Under the pieces are notes generated by a model. The model worked only from the letters and a program-made list of their open reading frames with translations. It had not been told where the DNA came from and ran no database searches. A stretch of DNA of 64,000 nucleotides from Terfezia claveryi (lineage: Eukaryota; Ascomycota; Pezizomycetes; Pezizales; Pezizaceae): assembly GCA_015179025.1 (NCBI GenBank), contig WHUX01000190.1, positions 1-64,000 on the forward strand, in the 5' to 3' direction. Below, piece after piece: positions 11,691 through 25,500 of this stretch (within the stretch, counting starts at the first letter, position 1; each line of letters begins with the position of its first letter). The position numbers and the translations under genes are program-made.

Positions 11691-14587
11691 CTCTATATCT
11701 AATCAGGACATGTAGCCGTACCTACGCGTTAGCCACATGTGGCACAAAGTACCACACACCCCACTTAGTCTGGTTGGCACCACCCCACTCCTGCCAGCAG
11801 TTCCCCCACCCAACCTATGAACATGCATAGATACCACACAAAAATATTGTTAACTTATGCCTCCAATACAGATTAGCGCATTACAAGACTAGTTCTCCGC
11901 ATATACTTCCCTAATAGTACTGAGAAAATACGGATGTATATATTCCAGGTAGCATACATCCCTAATAGAATACGATACTTGAGAGGTCATAAAGTAGCGA
12001 GACTGTGATCATAGGGTATATTATAGTGCTGTGGGTAAGTATTAGAGTACAATGACGTAACATATCCAAGTGAGGATGTTTATATTATCAGCTATTGGTC
12101 ACAAATTTTAAACACAACTGAAACAAATTGCGAAAACAACTAGCCGAACAACCCAGACGCAAAGTTCTGAAATGAAATTCAGCCCTTCCGAATAGCCGGC
12201 GCCTATGTTAATCACTGGCCGTTGTAAAATTTTTGGCTTGTTCACCGGGGCCCTGCAGCATATGAGTCCCACTGGCAATCAATATATGCAAGATCGCAAC
12301 CCCAACCTTCTCTTGAAAGCAAGGAATTGAGGAAAATCAATCGACAGGCCTTGTTCAATTTATATCGAGAAGAGATTCGGCAGTTTCGAGGAGAAATTGC
12401 ACAACCCCGAAAGCTGGGTCCAAAGAGATGGAGAATATCTGTACACCACATTCTGTTATAATGGTAGGCCCTTCAGAGTGAATAAGCTACCTCTATCCAC
12501 ATTCTCGACTATGTAGGCTGAATCTCAATACTTTCCTTTATACCAGCACAGCAAAGTTTTTTTAGCGAGGATGATTCATGAGGTCAGTCCACCGGGATTA
12601 GGGCAAAAATACCACTGAAGCACTGGGGGAAAGACTCTACTTGGCAATGACACCTTTGTATTCGCGTCCGGAAAATATGTTACTGAGAGGTTACTTGTAT
12701 TTTTTTTATGTATAGTTGTGCAGGCACTAGACTGAGGTCGGCCATAGACTTATTTACCAGGTACTAGGGCTACCTTTTCAGGAGATGGGATTTCCACAAA
12801 CAGCAGTCTTGGCAAATTACTTGCAAACGCGGCACTTTTTCAATTCCCCCCTTTACTATTCCCGAGTATCTCCGCTCGTAGCAGTAAGAGGGGCACGGTA
12901 CAAGACTAGGAAAGAGACGATATCTACATGCCAGTAAAGTAAACAAATATATCTCACATTAATGAGATTAAATAAGTCATACTTCATTTGGTACGGGGTA
13001 AAAAAAAAACAAGGGTGCAAGAATAATACAAAGAATATTCAGTTCATCTGGCTAGAGAGTGTGTGAGATGTGCAACTCATCCCGTGCCATCCAGCAGACT
13101 ATCTCGTCCCAATCAAACGAGCCAATGTTAGATGCGAGCAGCAATATTTCTAGAATGGCAAGTACATAGACCATTAGGGTACCGGTATATATTGTTGCAT
13201 CTGTATTCGGTTATTATGGCACATCTGTTCTATTAATATCTGTGAGAAGTCCATCAACGTAATCTCTGGGAGATTCTATATATGTACTCTACATGTTTTG
13301 GTTTTTGTCCAATTATGTAGTTCGATCTGTACTTCGATCCGCAAGCTAGTATTAATCTAGATCTCAGAGGCGTAAATTAACTTGATACTGAAACCAAGGT
13401 TCGGGAGGACGGCACCTAAATGTTATGGGGTTCGTTAAGGAAATTTACAACTCATCGCTTGCTCTTCGGGCAGCAGGCGAGCTCTTCGCTGGTCGCTGGT
13501 GGAAGCAAGAGCACTCTATCGATTATGAGCACATCATGCTGCCACCAATCGCCTTGTGCTGGTTGTTCTATCAGCTGTCGCTTTTTCTGCCTTTCGTATC
13601 CTAGAGAATTTCCACCCCAATAGCATCTCGCCAGTGGTGCCACTTAGACGCTGTTAGCTCCAGATCTGGCATATGCCGTGTAATGTCATGCCAGCTACTA
13701 TATCACTTTAGCGAATAGAAATGCTAAAGGCAATTAAACAGCGGCTACCGAATATATTTAGCCCCCACTTTTGGGGGGCTGCAATTGGGTGGTACAGTTC
13801 TAGATATACTGACGGAAATTTGTTACCCGGGGAATTGGTTCCTTCCCAAATACCTCTGAACCAATGCCCCGAGTAAGCCGTCCCTGTACGTGCAGTGTAA
13901 ATTTTTTGTGTTGGCACGTATGAAGGTCTATAATCGGTGATCTGGCATAAAAGTTCGGATCCGAGTTGCTTGGAATAAGAGCAGTGTTTCGCTTCAAAAC
14001 CCCCGCGCGGCCCCGAAGCTGTTGCAGATTTTACCAGCTGGGAGAGGGATCTTCTACGGGAGCTTGGCGGATGAAATCTGCTCATTCTTCGGGTTTGCTA
14101 GCTATAGGAAGCTACCACGTGCGAGTGCGACACTGTAAGAGCCTGAAGGTTGACCTGCAAACCATGTTGTGCGTGACCATATCCATCTATGAAGTGGTGA
14201 GCTGGCGGTTGTAGGCCATAATCAAAGGCCCAGCAGGCCGTGGGGGAAGCCTCTGTCGTGCCAGAATGAGAATTGTGATCGTAGTGCTAGCAAACTCTCG
14301 GTAAGCAATACATCTGCGCCGTCAGCTTTGAGAAAAAGATGGGGTGTAAGAGAGCTTGGGTCATGGGGGCTCATGGTATAAGGGCGGAGAAGACCCACGG
14401 GGATGGTTTGAATTCAAGAGACATTCTCATAATTTCCAGGGATTCCTCTTGCTTCTAATTGGAGGCGCACAAACCACCGTATCGGATCCTGAGTGGGCAG
14501 GCAGCTGGCCAGCTGCACAATACCGCAACTGCCGAACGCCCACGAGACAGGCGGCTGAGCTTCTTAGCGACGCTGCAGCAAAAAGAA
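11691..14587. other. Intergenic, TE-flavoured, no gene supported
   Basis: It contains tagtctggtt motifs (for example near 11625 and 11765) that recur in TE flanks at 39 and 40 kb, and a small stem (agccccc/ggggggct) near 13760-13780. A minus-strand frame at 13708-14085 has no recognisable features. Confidence 0.4.
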
Positions 14588-17519
14588 ATGCAGAACGACC
14601 GAAGCCCGCGGCAGTGGCTGGCACTCGACATGCCGATCAACCAATACCCTCCGCCTGCTCCTGAACGAGCCCGCCAATGCCAAAGGGAGCATCAGCCATG
14701 GGCCCACCGGGGCTTGTCTTACACTCCCCCGCAAGTGCCGGCTGCGGAGCAACCATGTTATGGGCGGCGTGAACAGGAACATAATATATCCTCGGGTGGT
14801 TACGTTAAAGAATCGATTCCTGCCCATCCCCCCTATCTCCCGTCCGACGATAATGAGCAACAAGCAATGGATTTGACTCAGAAACCCAGGGTTGACTGGC
14901 TCGAACGAGTCCCGGAAGTGCAGGCACTGCTGAGCACACGTCTAGATCGTAGACCCCTTCGAGTCACAGAGTCAGCGGTAGAAGAAATTGTACCGGAACC
15001 TTCTGCCGTGCCAATAGTTCCTGCAAACCAAAGGTTGGTGTTGGAAATACCCTCGCAAGAACGAGGCCGCATGCCTGTGGAGTCACATGGGGGAGGTGCA
15101 CGTGGTAGGCAACCGGGTCAGGAGCACGTGATTGGTCGCCCGCGCCAAGAGCCCGATCGCCCGCATCGAACCGCATCAATGGCAATTCGCGATCTGATCG
15201 AGCCTACTAGCCCGCCAGCGCCAGATGCGATTGATGAAATCCCACGGCCCGCTGGATCTACCGGTAGCGGGGGTTTTGAACTATCGTCGCACGTAAGGCG
15301 GTGGTCGACTCCGGGGGCAACTGCCGAGGGCGCCAAGCGATCGGCGCCGGATGTCGGCACAGTACCCACCTTGCACGTGACCGGCGCCGAGTCGAACTAC
15401 TTGTACGCGACTGCCGGCGCCAGCGCCCAAGTACCAATTGACTATGCCGGCGCCGCCCCGAGACCAAGGCTCATACCAGGGCATTACTACTACGATAACA
15501 ATGCTTCATCAGGCCCTTCACCCCATACCCGGCTACAATGCAGCCTCGATCCTGGTTATAGTGCAACATCCACGAGTCGTGAGCAATCCCAAGATCGATG
15601 TCGTGTCGAACCGTCAGAATCACTCCCCCCGGCACCGCATGGCTATCAGTATACTTCTGGGCCTGCTGCTTTCACGCCTGAGACAAATCAGCGCGACTTT
15701 GGCCGGCGTGTGCCCTTGAGCAGTTCTCTAGCCTTAGAACATAGCCAGGCCTACATTCCTGGGAACGCTGACCGCATTGATGGGCCTGTCGAATCACACG
15801 CATATTCCAGTCCATCATCTAACCGTTCCTCTCATGACTATAGAACCTCATTCGGTTACTCCGGGTCGCAAGATCATAATGCCCCCCTGTCTGCCTCCCC
15901 GCACAGCCATGCTTATACTTCCGATGCTGGCAGCACCAGGCGAGAGTCACCCCAAGATCAACTCAGTTCTACGCCAACTTCACGTTCCTCATCTATTGCA
16001 ACTTCACAATACTCCCCCGGCGTCATTGTACAACACCCCGGCTCGGCCAAGAACCTTAAGTCGACGCCCTACTACGCTACGCTGAGACCAGTTCCTTCAG
16101 GATCCAGGCAACCGTGGTCCCAAACTGCGTCTTGGCCCGTCGACAGCGCTATTGGCGAGTCTCCCACTCCCTTACTCCCCGAAGCCACTAAAACCCTTCC
16201 TAGTTCTAGGCGTAGACGGGGTTCCTCTAGACCGAGATATCCCACGAGTACTCGATCAATGCCAAACCTACTGTACATCTCTGAGGCGGGTAACCCAGTC
16301 ACGGATGCTTTCTTATCCCAAAGACAGACTGTGATCGCTGAGGAGCCCGCTCAGATAGATATACCACTGGGTCTCTCCGGTAGACAATTTATGCCTCACA
16401 CTATCGGCACCGTAACCCCACCGGGACACGGAACTGAAACGGATGCTGTCATGAGGGAGGCTCCCCCACTACCTTCTACGCTTAATACGAGTATAGATGC
16501 TCGGTTGAAACAGAGGACCCCAAGTGAAAAGACTGTGCAGATTTCGTCAAGAGGGGCAGATGCTTGGAGACTTCATGTTCCTCAGGAGCCCCCTAGGCGG
16601 GCAAAGAGTGTGGAGAACCTTGTTGGCCGGGTTTCGCAATATCCAGTGAGTGCGGTTAGAGACCAGCCGGGTCTCATTCATGGCTCCAAAGATAGAAACC
16701 CTAGAAGGGACGTAACCCGCAGCAGCTTTTCCCTCCAGGAGCTGGAGACCGGCAAGATATTACAGGAAATGTCTTCAGGATTGGTGGAAGCAACTCCAGC
16801 ACAGGAGAATATACCACAGCCTGCAGAACTAGTCACGCCTGCCATACTTGGGCCTGCTAGTAATGAGCACGCCGGCGAAATGGGCGTTCAACCTACTCCC
16901 CCGGTGCAGCAGACAATAGGTATAGAATCGTACAAAAACCCGTTTGTTCTTATCGACTGTGCATTGGCGCTTGTCCGTTATTCCAGAAGCAGGTTTTTCG
17001 TTGCCAACGGGCCCTTGATGCAGAACAATTATACAAAATTAGCGGAAACCATCAATTACCTTGGAACAGAGATGCAGCGCATAGAATCTACTTTTACCGG
17101 CCAGGCTATGCAGGAATGGATCAACACAGTCTATAATGTCGAAGAGTATAAGGATTTAGAGAGGTTGACGCGTTATATTGGTAAGGGTCAATATTCGGCA
17201 TTAAAGTTGTTATTGACATAGGCTAACCAGGCCCATGTTCCGTTTAGCTCAACGTATGGATGAAGATCAGCACCCAGCCGAAGCAGCAGGCACACACCGC
17301 CGCCTGACCGGTCTCATCAAAAAATACGTACCCAACGGGCGTCTAGGAAAGTGGCTTCAAATGATGGAAGGTGCACTCAAAGATATATCAGTCCGGCAGG
17401 CCAGAGAGGATCCTCAGGCGCAGGCGGCCCAGAGGAGGCGAGCAACTGGACATAGAACCAAGGGGTATAGAGTCGCCGGAGAGGCTTCGGGGAACTTTTT
17501 TGGGCCGGGATTGGCTTGA
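14588..17519 (+). CDS. Large mostly disordered hypothetical protein, 954 aa
   Basis: The frame is open from 14459, but that position is TTG with an in-frame stop just before it; the first in-frame ATG is 14588 (MQNDRSPRQW). One intron fits exactly: donor 17181 (gtaagg), GCTAAC branch at 17222, acceptor 17246-17247. It removes the stop at 17219-17221 and joins I/A in phase to the exon 17248-17519. Residues about 1-760 are Pro/Ser/Arg-rich with low complexity and no recognised domain. The last 190 residues are ordered and helical: NPFVLIDCALALVRYSRSRF, then QEWINTVYNVEEYKDLERLT, with the join to a Lys/Arg-rich tail. An additional upstream exon cannot be excluded. The family is unknown; the C-terminal helical module is probably the functional part. 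Confidence 0.7.
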
Positions 17520-18579
17520 GCTGATTGCCCGGTGTTCCACTGCATTCTGAATACGACAGGCAAATATTATTTCCTTAGCGATGGTTTACATCAAGTTTGA
17601 GGTTTGGGTGATGTTTTTGGTTGATTACGAGACTTGTTGTTTTTTCCAGGGAATCAGTGGAGTTCTTTAATAACTTCTTTATTGCTTGCTTAACGAATTT
17701 CTTTTTTTGTGGGTGGTTTATTCTGAATTCCCTTCAAGCGTTATATGCTTATTATTTCTCCTCGCCATTACTTCCATATAGAATAATTCCCTTTTTCCTA
17801 CATTAGTCTGCACCCTTGAAAGACATGAAGACTATTTCTAGTTTCCGCTTCATGGTTGTGGGTGTTCATGAATTCTTATCATCTCCAATTTGGAGGGATT
17901 TAATCTCCGTTAGCCTCAAATTTACATGACTAAGTTAGAATAATAAGGGGGATAACAACAAATTGCTCTTGAAATAAAAACCTGAAAGTACTTGGTAAAC
18001 TCCTAGAGCACCCAATCTAATGCGAAGTGAGTTTGATTGCATGAACCGACGATTTTGTCCTGTGCTTTTTCATATATTCATTGTTGTGCATGTTCTGCGT
18101 GTGCGGGAAGGATTCAGAATGCAGGTCAACGAGTGGAATGTGCGTGGATTGGGAGCGGCTCTGGGGATGGATAGTCTGCCGGACTCGTTCTGGGGGAATA
18201 TGATCTCTCATTATACCTAAGTTAGATTAACTTGAATATGGGGTAGGGGTTAAAGAGGAAGGTTGGCGGTTAACTCCAGGATAAAAACCTAAGCTCTCGA
18301 AGTACCAGTTGTAACAGTAGCCTTCCATAAATCTCTCGGCTTCGTTGTCAGGTATATCAGAGCTCGTGCGTGCTACAATACTTAATCATAGAAGCATGAT
18401 TATGGTGCGGCAAAGGAATGTTTCTCACTTATAAGTACTTTCAAAATTAGGATGGAAACACTACGGGGCGGTGATGACGTTCAGAAATACCATTAGTTCT
18501 GCTTGTGCTGCAGACAAGTAGATATTCCTCAGTTGCTGCATGTAGGAAATATTTAAATCCAAAGGTTTTTGGAGTATAT
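17520..18579. other. Intergenic, no gene supported
   Basis: AT-rich 3' flank of the disordered-protein gene. No coding signal is seen. Confidence 0.5.
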
Positions 18580-19270
18580 TATCCTGATCCGGGGGAACTT
18601 TATTCCTCCAGGTTTCTGGCATACAGGCGTTGGTTCATTGACATACTGTATTCGGAGGATTCAATAGCTAGAGATGAAAGAGGTGAGTCTTGCTCCTGAT
18701 GTAAGGAAACAAAATCTTCAGCCAAGGTTGGATAGTGCTCCATCTGGTTTGACTCTGGTAGTCGAGAAGATGGAAATACTGTGGTCTATCTCTTGCCACA
18801 ATAATACAGTACCTCTAACAGTGACTCTCCGACTTCCAGTGATACAGGAGCAGGGAGAGAAGGTAGGCCAGTAAGTTGTGTACTACTGGTCCCCTCGCTC
18901 CAACAATCTCGATGAAGTGGCCACAGGGATTAGCTATATATCATCGTGCAAGCTCTTGACAAATCTTTGACTATGGGCCTAAAACCAACAAATTTACAGC
19001 TGCTTGTATTCGTTTCAATTTGGGGCCAGTAATGATGCTCCGGGAGACAACGTTTGCAGCAACAGTGTTCTCAAAGTTTCCAGTTCGTTCATATTGCCCA
19101 ATTGGGTCCCAAGATTTTGTTCAGCCATATAACATCCACTACTGCCTCTGATCGAGCAATGGCAGACTCCAACGTTGTCATGTCCGTTGAGATCGCTTAC
19201 TCAAATCCTTCATATTGCTGAAATGGTTCTTGATAGATTAGGGTGATCCTCTGGTGTTGCTACCAGTGGT
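18580..19270 (-). pseudogene. Decayed TPR-CHAT gene fragment
   Basis: Read on the minus strand, this interval aligns by eye with the intact TPR-CHAT genes. Blocks at 18620-18720 match the linker before CHAT (counterpart of 29930-30060). Blocks at 18720-18880 match the GLASLAASV/LEALRLLELGRS region. Blocks at 18940-19030 match the RIRAASRAAKILVF region, and 19080-19260 match the last TPR units, including the PEDHP codons near 19245-19256. Frameshifts and stops are everywhere and the CHAT catalytic part is absent. It is opposite in orientation to the two intact genes and about 3.3 kb upstream of the first. Confidence 0.7.
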
Positions 19271-19735
19271 TCCTTTGATGAGGCGATCGCTGGCGCCATC
19301 GCTGGTCATCTGCATGGCGGAAGAGATCGACAGCAAGTAGCTACCGGCTCTGCATAGGTAAAAGAATATTCCGCACCACAGAATACGACTGGAACAGATG
19401 ATTTCTCTCCACTGGAACAATATATGGCATTGACAGTGTAGAAGTACGTCATTAAAATATTACAGTACGATGGCCTTGACCTCTCACAGCTCATTGCCAT
19501 AATCACCTATCGAATTCCATCAGCCTAGTCTACCAAACATGCATGGACTATAGCGCTAGTGCTTACATCAATGTTTCCTGCAGCGTACGTTCCCCCCCTT
19601 TGTGTCTGGCTCAATTGACTGGGCGATGTAAAACAATTCGAAAACTTCTGCATGGCGGGGTTCAGCTCCTATACTCGCTGTCTGTTATTTTTGGTCGCAT
19701 AAACCTCATCCAGCAGATCCATACTCAAGTGAATT

Positions 19736-19787
19736 TTTATTTTATTTAAATACTAGTACTCATATGCCGTCCCATGATGAGCCACCC
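19736..19787 (-). mobile_element. Short LINE 3'-tail relic
   Basis: A T-rich run followed by tactagtactcatatgccg and gatgagccaccc matches, on the minus strand, the 3' ends of the LINE copies at 34.5 and 39.4 kb. Only the tail survives (5' truncation). Confidence 0.45.
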
Positions 19788-20430
19788 AATTTTTTGTAAA
19801 TGGCAATTTCCCTACGCATATAGTTAAGTATCTTCGCTACATACTCATGCTGATACCTATTGTGAACACTTGCTACCTGCTAAAACGGTTATATGTGTTA
19901 TTTCTTCCCTTCATGGTGTCCACATGTCCCCTACTATCTTACTAGCCTACATCCTAATAATCGTTGCATCTAGTTAATGCTTGCATATATGGTTTCGCTC
20001 AGTTACTGAAATGCCTTCCTCTACCTTTTGACCTATACGTATTCTCTAAGCTATTGCGCGGGCATGTGAATTGACTCAACTCACACAAATCAATAACACG
20101 GGTAGTGAAGAAAAGACATCTGATAAAGATCCTGATCATGCAGGTGTAAAATTCAGGTAAGCTAATTACTGAACATCACATTCCATTCCTCAGATTGACT
20201 CCTCCCGCCTCCCAGCACATAATGCGAGCCTCCGTCTGTACTGGTGGTTGTTACGGGGCAATAGCTATGAGCTCGTTCCAGGGAACGCTTGGGCTATGAA
20301 CTATGGATAATATAGAGAGATTCCGAGGACGAACGTAATGTATTCAGCACGGCTAAGATACAAGACGTTGCGTGAGGGGGAGTAAAAGAGAGGTAGCATT
20401 GGGGATTCTGTTATAAAAATCCCTGCGAGG

Positions 20431-20480
20431 TTCCAACATCCCTAAGCGCCATGCTTTCCAACATACCTAAGTGTTATGCC
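20431..20480. repeat. 25-bp tandem repeat, 2 copies
   Basis: ttccaacatccctaagcgcc-type unit at 20431-20455 and 20456-20480 with a few substitutions, followed by a partial third copy. Confidence 0.7.
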
Positions 20481-21529
20481 TTCCAACCAGTCCGCAGTTC
20501 CAGTCTATAATCGGTGAGCCGTGAGAGTGGTGCGGAAAGATATTCTTCTCAATCTGTCTATGTCCTCTGCTGATTGATTCCGTGAATTGACGAGGGTGAA
20601 TGCCACTTCCCCATGATTGCAATCCCCTTAATATTAATCGTGCCGGGAGCGGATCGGGGCTGACATCTCGGTAAGCATAGTCGCCGTTGAAGCTTGGGCT
20701 ACAGCGTCTATAACGCTACGATCTGGTAGCACTCTGGGTTGCGGAGTTATAGAGTACTGGTATTGGTGGTGCTGGTTTGGGTGCTAGCATTTCGATATGC
20801 TGTGGCTACCACCCCCTTAAACTTGACATTGGCGGTACAGTATTGTTCGAGCTTTCTAGTTCGCATAAAACATCATAGGTGCCTTAGACTATCACCCAAT
20901 TTGACGAGAAAAATTGATTGCGTCCAACTCTATTTGTAGCAATACCCGAGTCTCTTCTTCAGAGCCGCAAAACCGTAACTCGAATCTCTTCCATTTTTGA
21001 TCTAAGCTCGAAGTGAGAATCCCTCCTCAAGCTCTCTCGCTAAACGGATTGTGTCTTTAGAGGTGGAGATGCAGATGTTACATCCTTATGTACCTCCAAC
21101 CTAAGCTTGCTGTACCCCTGCACGCTTTGGCCTTATAAGCTAATTTGGAATAGATATTGCAGATGGAACGACATCTTACTTCACTCTTAATACCCTTCTT
21201 GCCTTGTTTAGCCCTTTAATCATGTACGGAATTCATTTCTTGATATAAGCATATATTCGTTATAAGAACCCACTTCCGGTACGGACCCTATGCTCATAAC
21301 AACAGTATACTTTACTTGCAGACTCTGACATCTATTTATTTCCAAAAGATACTAGCTTGATTAGAACTTTTGCATATGTCCACCAAAATATTCTATAGAA
21401 GCACAAGCGATGAATAAAAGCCAGCATAAATTCAACACTTCATTGTCGCAGCAAGATACAAGAACATTTCTCCTCTAAACGCATACAAGTTCTCTCACTA
21501 CTTCCTCCCGTGAATGCAATGCATCGTAA

Positions 21530-21586
21530 TGAACGCAAGGCTTTTCCATGAACGCAAGGCTTTTCCATGAATGCAAGGCTTTTACC
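21530..21586. repeat. 19-bp tandem repeat, 3 copies
   Basis: tgaacgcaaggcttttcca at 21530-21548 and 21549-21567, with a diverged third unit at 21568-21586. Confidence 0.85.
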
Positions 21587-21713
21587 TAGATTAGAATCAG
21601 GCTACGGTATGTAACGCCAACCATTTAGTCCGATAGCGTGCATAATCCTAAGTAAGGCGCTACCAGATCCGCGAGGTTGAATTTGACTTGCCTTGCGAGG
21701 ATGATCTCGCTCT

Positions 21714-21780
21714 TTTTTTTTTTTTTTTTTTTTTTTTATTTATTATTCATATGCGATCGCAACGATGAGCCACCGCCAGC
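21714..21780 (-). mobile_element. Short LINE 3'-tail relic with long T tract
   Basis: A T run of about 24 followed by attcatatgcgatcg and gatgagccaccg resembles the minus-strand tails at 19736 and 34548. The long uninterrupted T run suggests a younger insertion. Confidence 0.45.
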
Positions 21781-22555
21781 GCAGGACTAAATACTCGAAG
21801 AACGAGTAAACAACTAAGCTTCATTAAACGGTAATTGCCAGATGACCTGGGGACCTGACTGTGGGTTGTGAGATTCCCGCTCCTAGGAGGACAAATAATG
21901 TTTGCCTACTTACAAGAGTTATGCACCTTTCACGATCCTGCGCTGTCACCTCCTATCTCTATGCTCACTGACATCATGATTGGGGAGGCCAGTGGCCACC
22001 AGGCCACCCAGGCCCCACTAATCCCTGCGGCCACCATATAACATCTACTTAATAAATTCTCAACTTGACCGGCATGTGGTTGTGAGCAATTATGTATGGC
22101 ACTGACGAATGTGTTAAAGATCGTAGGGAAATCTACGTCATATTTCCCATACATCATATCTCATTTCATTCAGAGTGCCAATATCGTGAGGTATGCAACT
22201 GTGCAACACGGTCGCCTCTGGGTCGACCGTTACTAACGCGTTTCCAGCGAGAGTATAAAATAGTCCTATGTTTTGAGGGATCACATCGCTTAATAACTAC
22301 TCCCATAATCCAAATATACGTTAGTGCAGCATCTTGATACGGCAACGTTCACCACGTTCAGTGTTGACAATAACCCAGGTTCCATCGTGCAAGGCAGGCC
22401 AGACTCTGTCTAGTATTGTACATTCGGGTTCATTGCATCAGCAAGTTATATATATTGTCATAACAATCTGTACTCAGGGTCTATGAGTAATCTCAGTTGG
22501 AATTTTATCAGATACTACGACAAAGCTGCCGAACTGACCATACTGAACTAGGGGC

Positions 22556-25500
22556 ATGGCTTCTGGTATAGCCGATCGTTTATTGGTAGGTATACATGTT
22601 CTACTATCTGTGAGATAATCCTATATTAATGGCATCTGGATGGAAGAATATGAGTATACAGGGCTTAGAAGCTGGTATCACCAGATTACAGACAGCGCTG
22701 GAAGCAACACCGGAGGGTCACCCTAATCGAGAAGCAATGGTGGCCACTCTCGGGATAAGTTTGAACATACGGTATGAGCGAACGCGAAATCTGCACGACT
22801 TAAAGGCAGCGATCACCCAAGCAGAGGCAGCAGTCCAAACAACACCAGAGGGTCACCCTGATCGGGGAAGACTCTTAAACAATCTTGGGGACTATTTAAG
22901 CAGCCGATATGATCGGACTGGAGATCTACAGGACTTGGAGGCCGCTATCGAACGAACAGAGGCAGCAGTGCAAGCAACATCAGGGGATCACCCTGCCCGA
23001 GCACAGATGTTGGACAATCTTGGGATTCATCTAAGGAGCCGATACCAACGAACGGGAGATTTGCTTGACATGGAGGCCGCCATCGCCCAATCAGAGGCAG
23101 CAGTGCAGGCAACACCAGAGGGTCACCCTGACCGAGCAGCGCGGTTGAGCAATCTTGGAAACCATTTACGTAGCCGATATGATCAAAGTAGAAATCTGCA
23201 GGACTTGGAGGAAGCCATTGCCCGGTCGGAGGCAGCAGTGCAGTCAATACCGGATGATCACCTTAGCCGGGCAGCTGTCTTGAGCAATTATGGGAGCCAT
23301 TTAAGCTGCCGACATGAGCGAACTGGGAATCTACGGGACTTGGAGGCAGCCATCGCCCAACTGGAGGCAGCGGTGCAGGCAACACCAGAAGACGACCCTG
23401 GCCGGGCACAATGGTTTAGTAATCTTGGGTACCATTTTCGCCGCCTATATAACCGAACAGGAAATGTGCAGGACTTAGAAGCCGCTATTGCACAAGCAGA
23501 AGCAGCAGTGGAAGCTGCACCAGAGGGTCACCCTGATCGGGCGGGATTCTTAGACAATCTTGGGGGCTCTTTAAACAGCCGATATCAACGAACTGGAAAT
23601 CTACAGGACTTGGAGTCCGCCATCTCCAGATCAGAGGCAGCAGTGCAGGGAACACCCCAGGGTCACCCTAAAAGAGCACGATGGTTGAGCCATCTTGGGG
23701 GCTATTTAAGGCAGCGGTATGAACGAACTGGAAATATGCAGGACGTGGAGGCCGCCATCGCCCGATCAGAGGAAGCTGTACAGGCAATAGAAAGGGGTCA
23801 CGATAGCCAGCCCAAATGGTTAAACAATCTTGGGAACTCTTTATACAGCCGATATGAACGAACTGGAAACCTGCAGGACTTGGAGGCAGCAATCACTCGA
23901 TTAGAGGCAACAGTGCAGGCAACACCAGAGGATCACCTTGATCGGGCATTCGTGTTGAGCAATCTTGGGTGCTATTTAAGCCGCCGATACGAACGAACTG
24001 GAAGTTTGCGGGACTTGGATGCCGCCATCGCCCGATCCGACGCGGCAGTGCATGCAACACCACAGGGTCAACCTGACCGAGCAAAATTTTTGAACAGTCT
24101 TGGGGTGCATTTAATCAATCGATATGAGCGAACTGGAAATCCACATGACTTGGAAGCTGCCATCACGCGAACGGAGGAAGCGGTGCAGGCAACGCCGGAG
24201 GATCACCCTACCCGAGCAGCTCTGCTGAACAATCTTGGGAGGCATTTAGGGCGCCGATATGAATGTACTGGAAATATGCAGGACCTGGAGGCCGCCATAG
24301 CCCGGTCAGTGGCAGCAATACAGGCAACATCAGAGGATCACCTTGATCGGGCCAAATGGTTGAGCAATCTCGGGTCACACTTAATCGGCCGATATGACCA
24401 AACTGGAGATCTTCAGGACTTGGAGGCCGCCATCTCCCGATCGGAAGCAGCAGTGCAGGCAACACCAGAGGATACCCCCGATCGAGCAGCCATGTTGAGC
24501 AATCATGGCATGTATTTGACGCGCCGTTATGAACGAACCGGAGATCAGCATTCCTTGGAGGCCGCTCTCGATGCAGACTGCTCCGCCTGGAGTATTATTA
24601 GCGCCCCCGTATTGATACGACTACGCGCAGCTTCCAGAGCTGCAAAGATCTTGGTTTTTAGCACAATGCTCAAGGATTTGTCAAGAGCATGCTCGCTCTT
24701 GCACAATGCCCTTCATCTACTACCCCTGGTTACTTTAAGGTCGTTAGAGAGAGAAGATCAGCAGCATATCCTAGGACAACTCAGCGGACTAGCCTCTCTT
24801 GCTGCTTCGGTTTCATTGGAAGTTGAATATTCACCACTGGAGGCGCTACGGTTGCTAGAGTTATGCCGCAGTGTTACAAACGGCCAGCTCCTTGACTATC
24901 GGAGTGACATATCACATTTGAAGGAGAATTATCCAATGTTGGCTCAAGACTTTGACTCCTTACGTCAGGAATTAGACTCGCCTTTTGTGATTCCTTCGCT
25001 AGAATCCTCGGATATATCAGTTAATCAACACCTAGAGGCCCAGCAACGTGCAATCCACAGAAGGAATAAAGTTGCCCAAGACCTCAACCATATACTCATG
25101 CAAATTCGTCAGAAACCAGGATTCGAAAATTTCTTAAGTGCAGAATCCGAGGCGTATCTACTGTCAGCAGCACACAAAGGACCAATTGTTGTGCTGAATG
25201 TCACAAAGCTCCGGAGTGATGCGATCCTTGTTATGAAAGCCCGTGTGAGCAGCATTGCTTTACCGCTCCTTTCTGATGCTTCAATGATTAAGTATTGTGA
25301 CACCAGCACTGATGACAATGAAATTAAGAGAGAGTTGCTTGAATGGCTGTGGAAGGCCGCGGTACAGCCTGTACTACGGGAATTAGGTTTTTACCCTGGA
25401 CCCAAGGAAGTTGGCGGGAAACTTCCTGTTGACCCCTTGCCTCGGATATGGTGGATTGGAGTAGGTCTAATGGCAAAGGCACCACTTCATGCAGCTGCGA

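Noticed and set aside
13708..14085. Minus-strand 125-codon ORF
   Set aside because: No recognisable motif and surrounded by non-coding sequence; could be chance.
14459..14587. Start of the disordered-protein gene at 14459
   Set aside because: The codon is TTG and an in-frame TAA lies directly upstream; the first in-frame ATG is 14588.
22945..24465. Minus-strand open frames over the TPR arrays (also 28523-29738)
   Set aside because: They are antisense shadows of the 135-nt repeats and recur with the same period.
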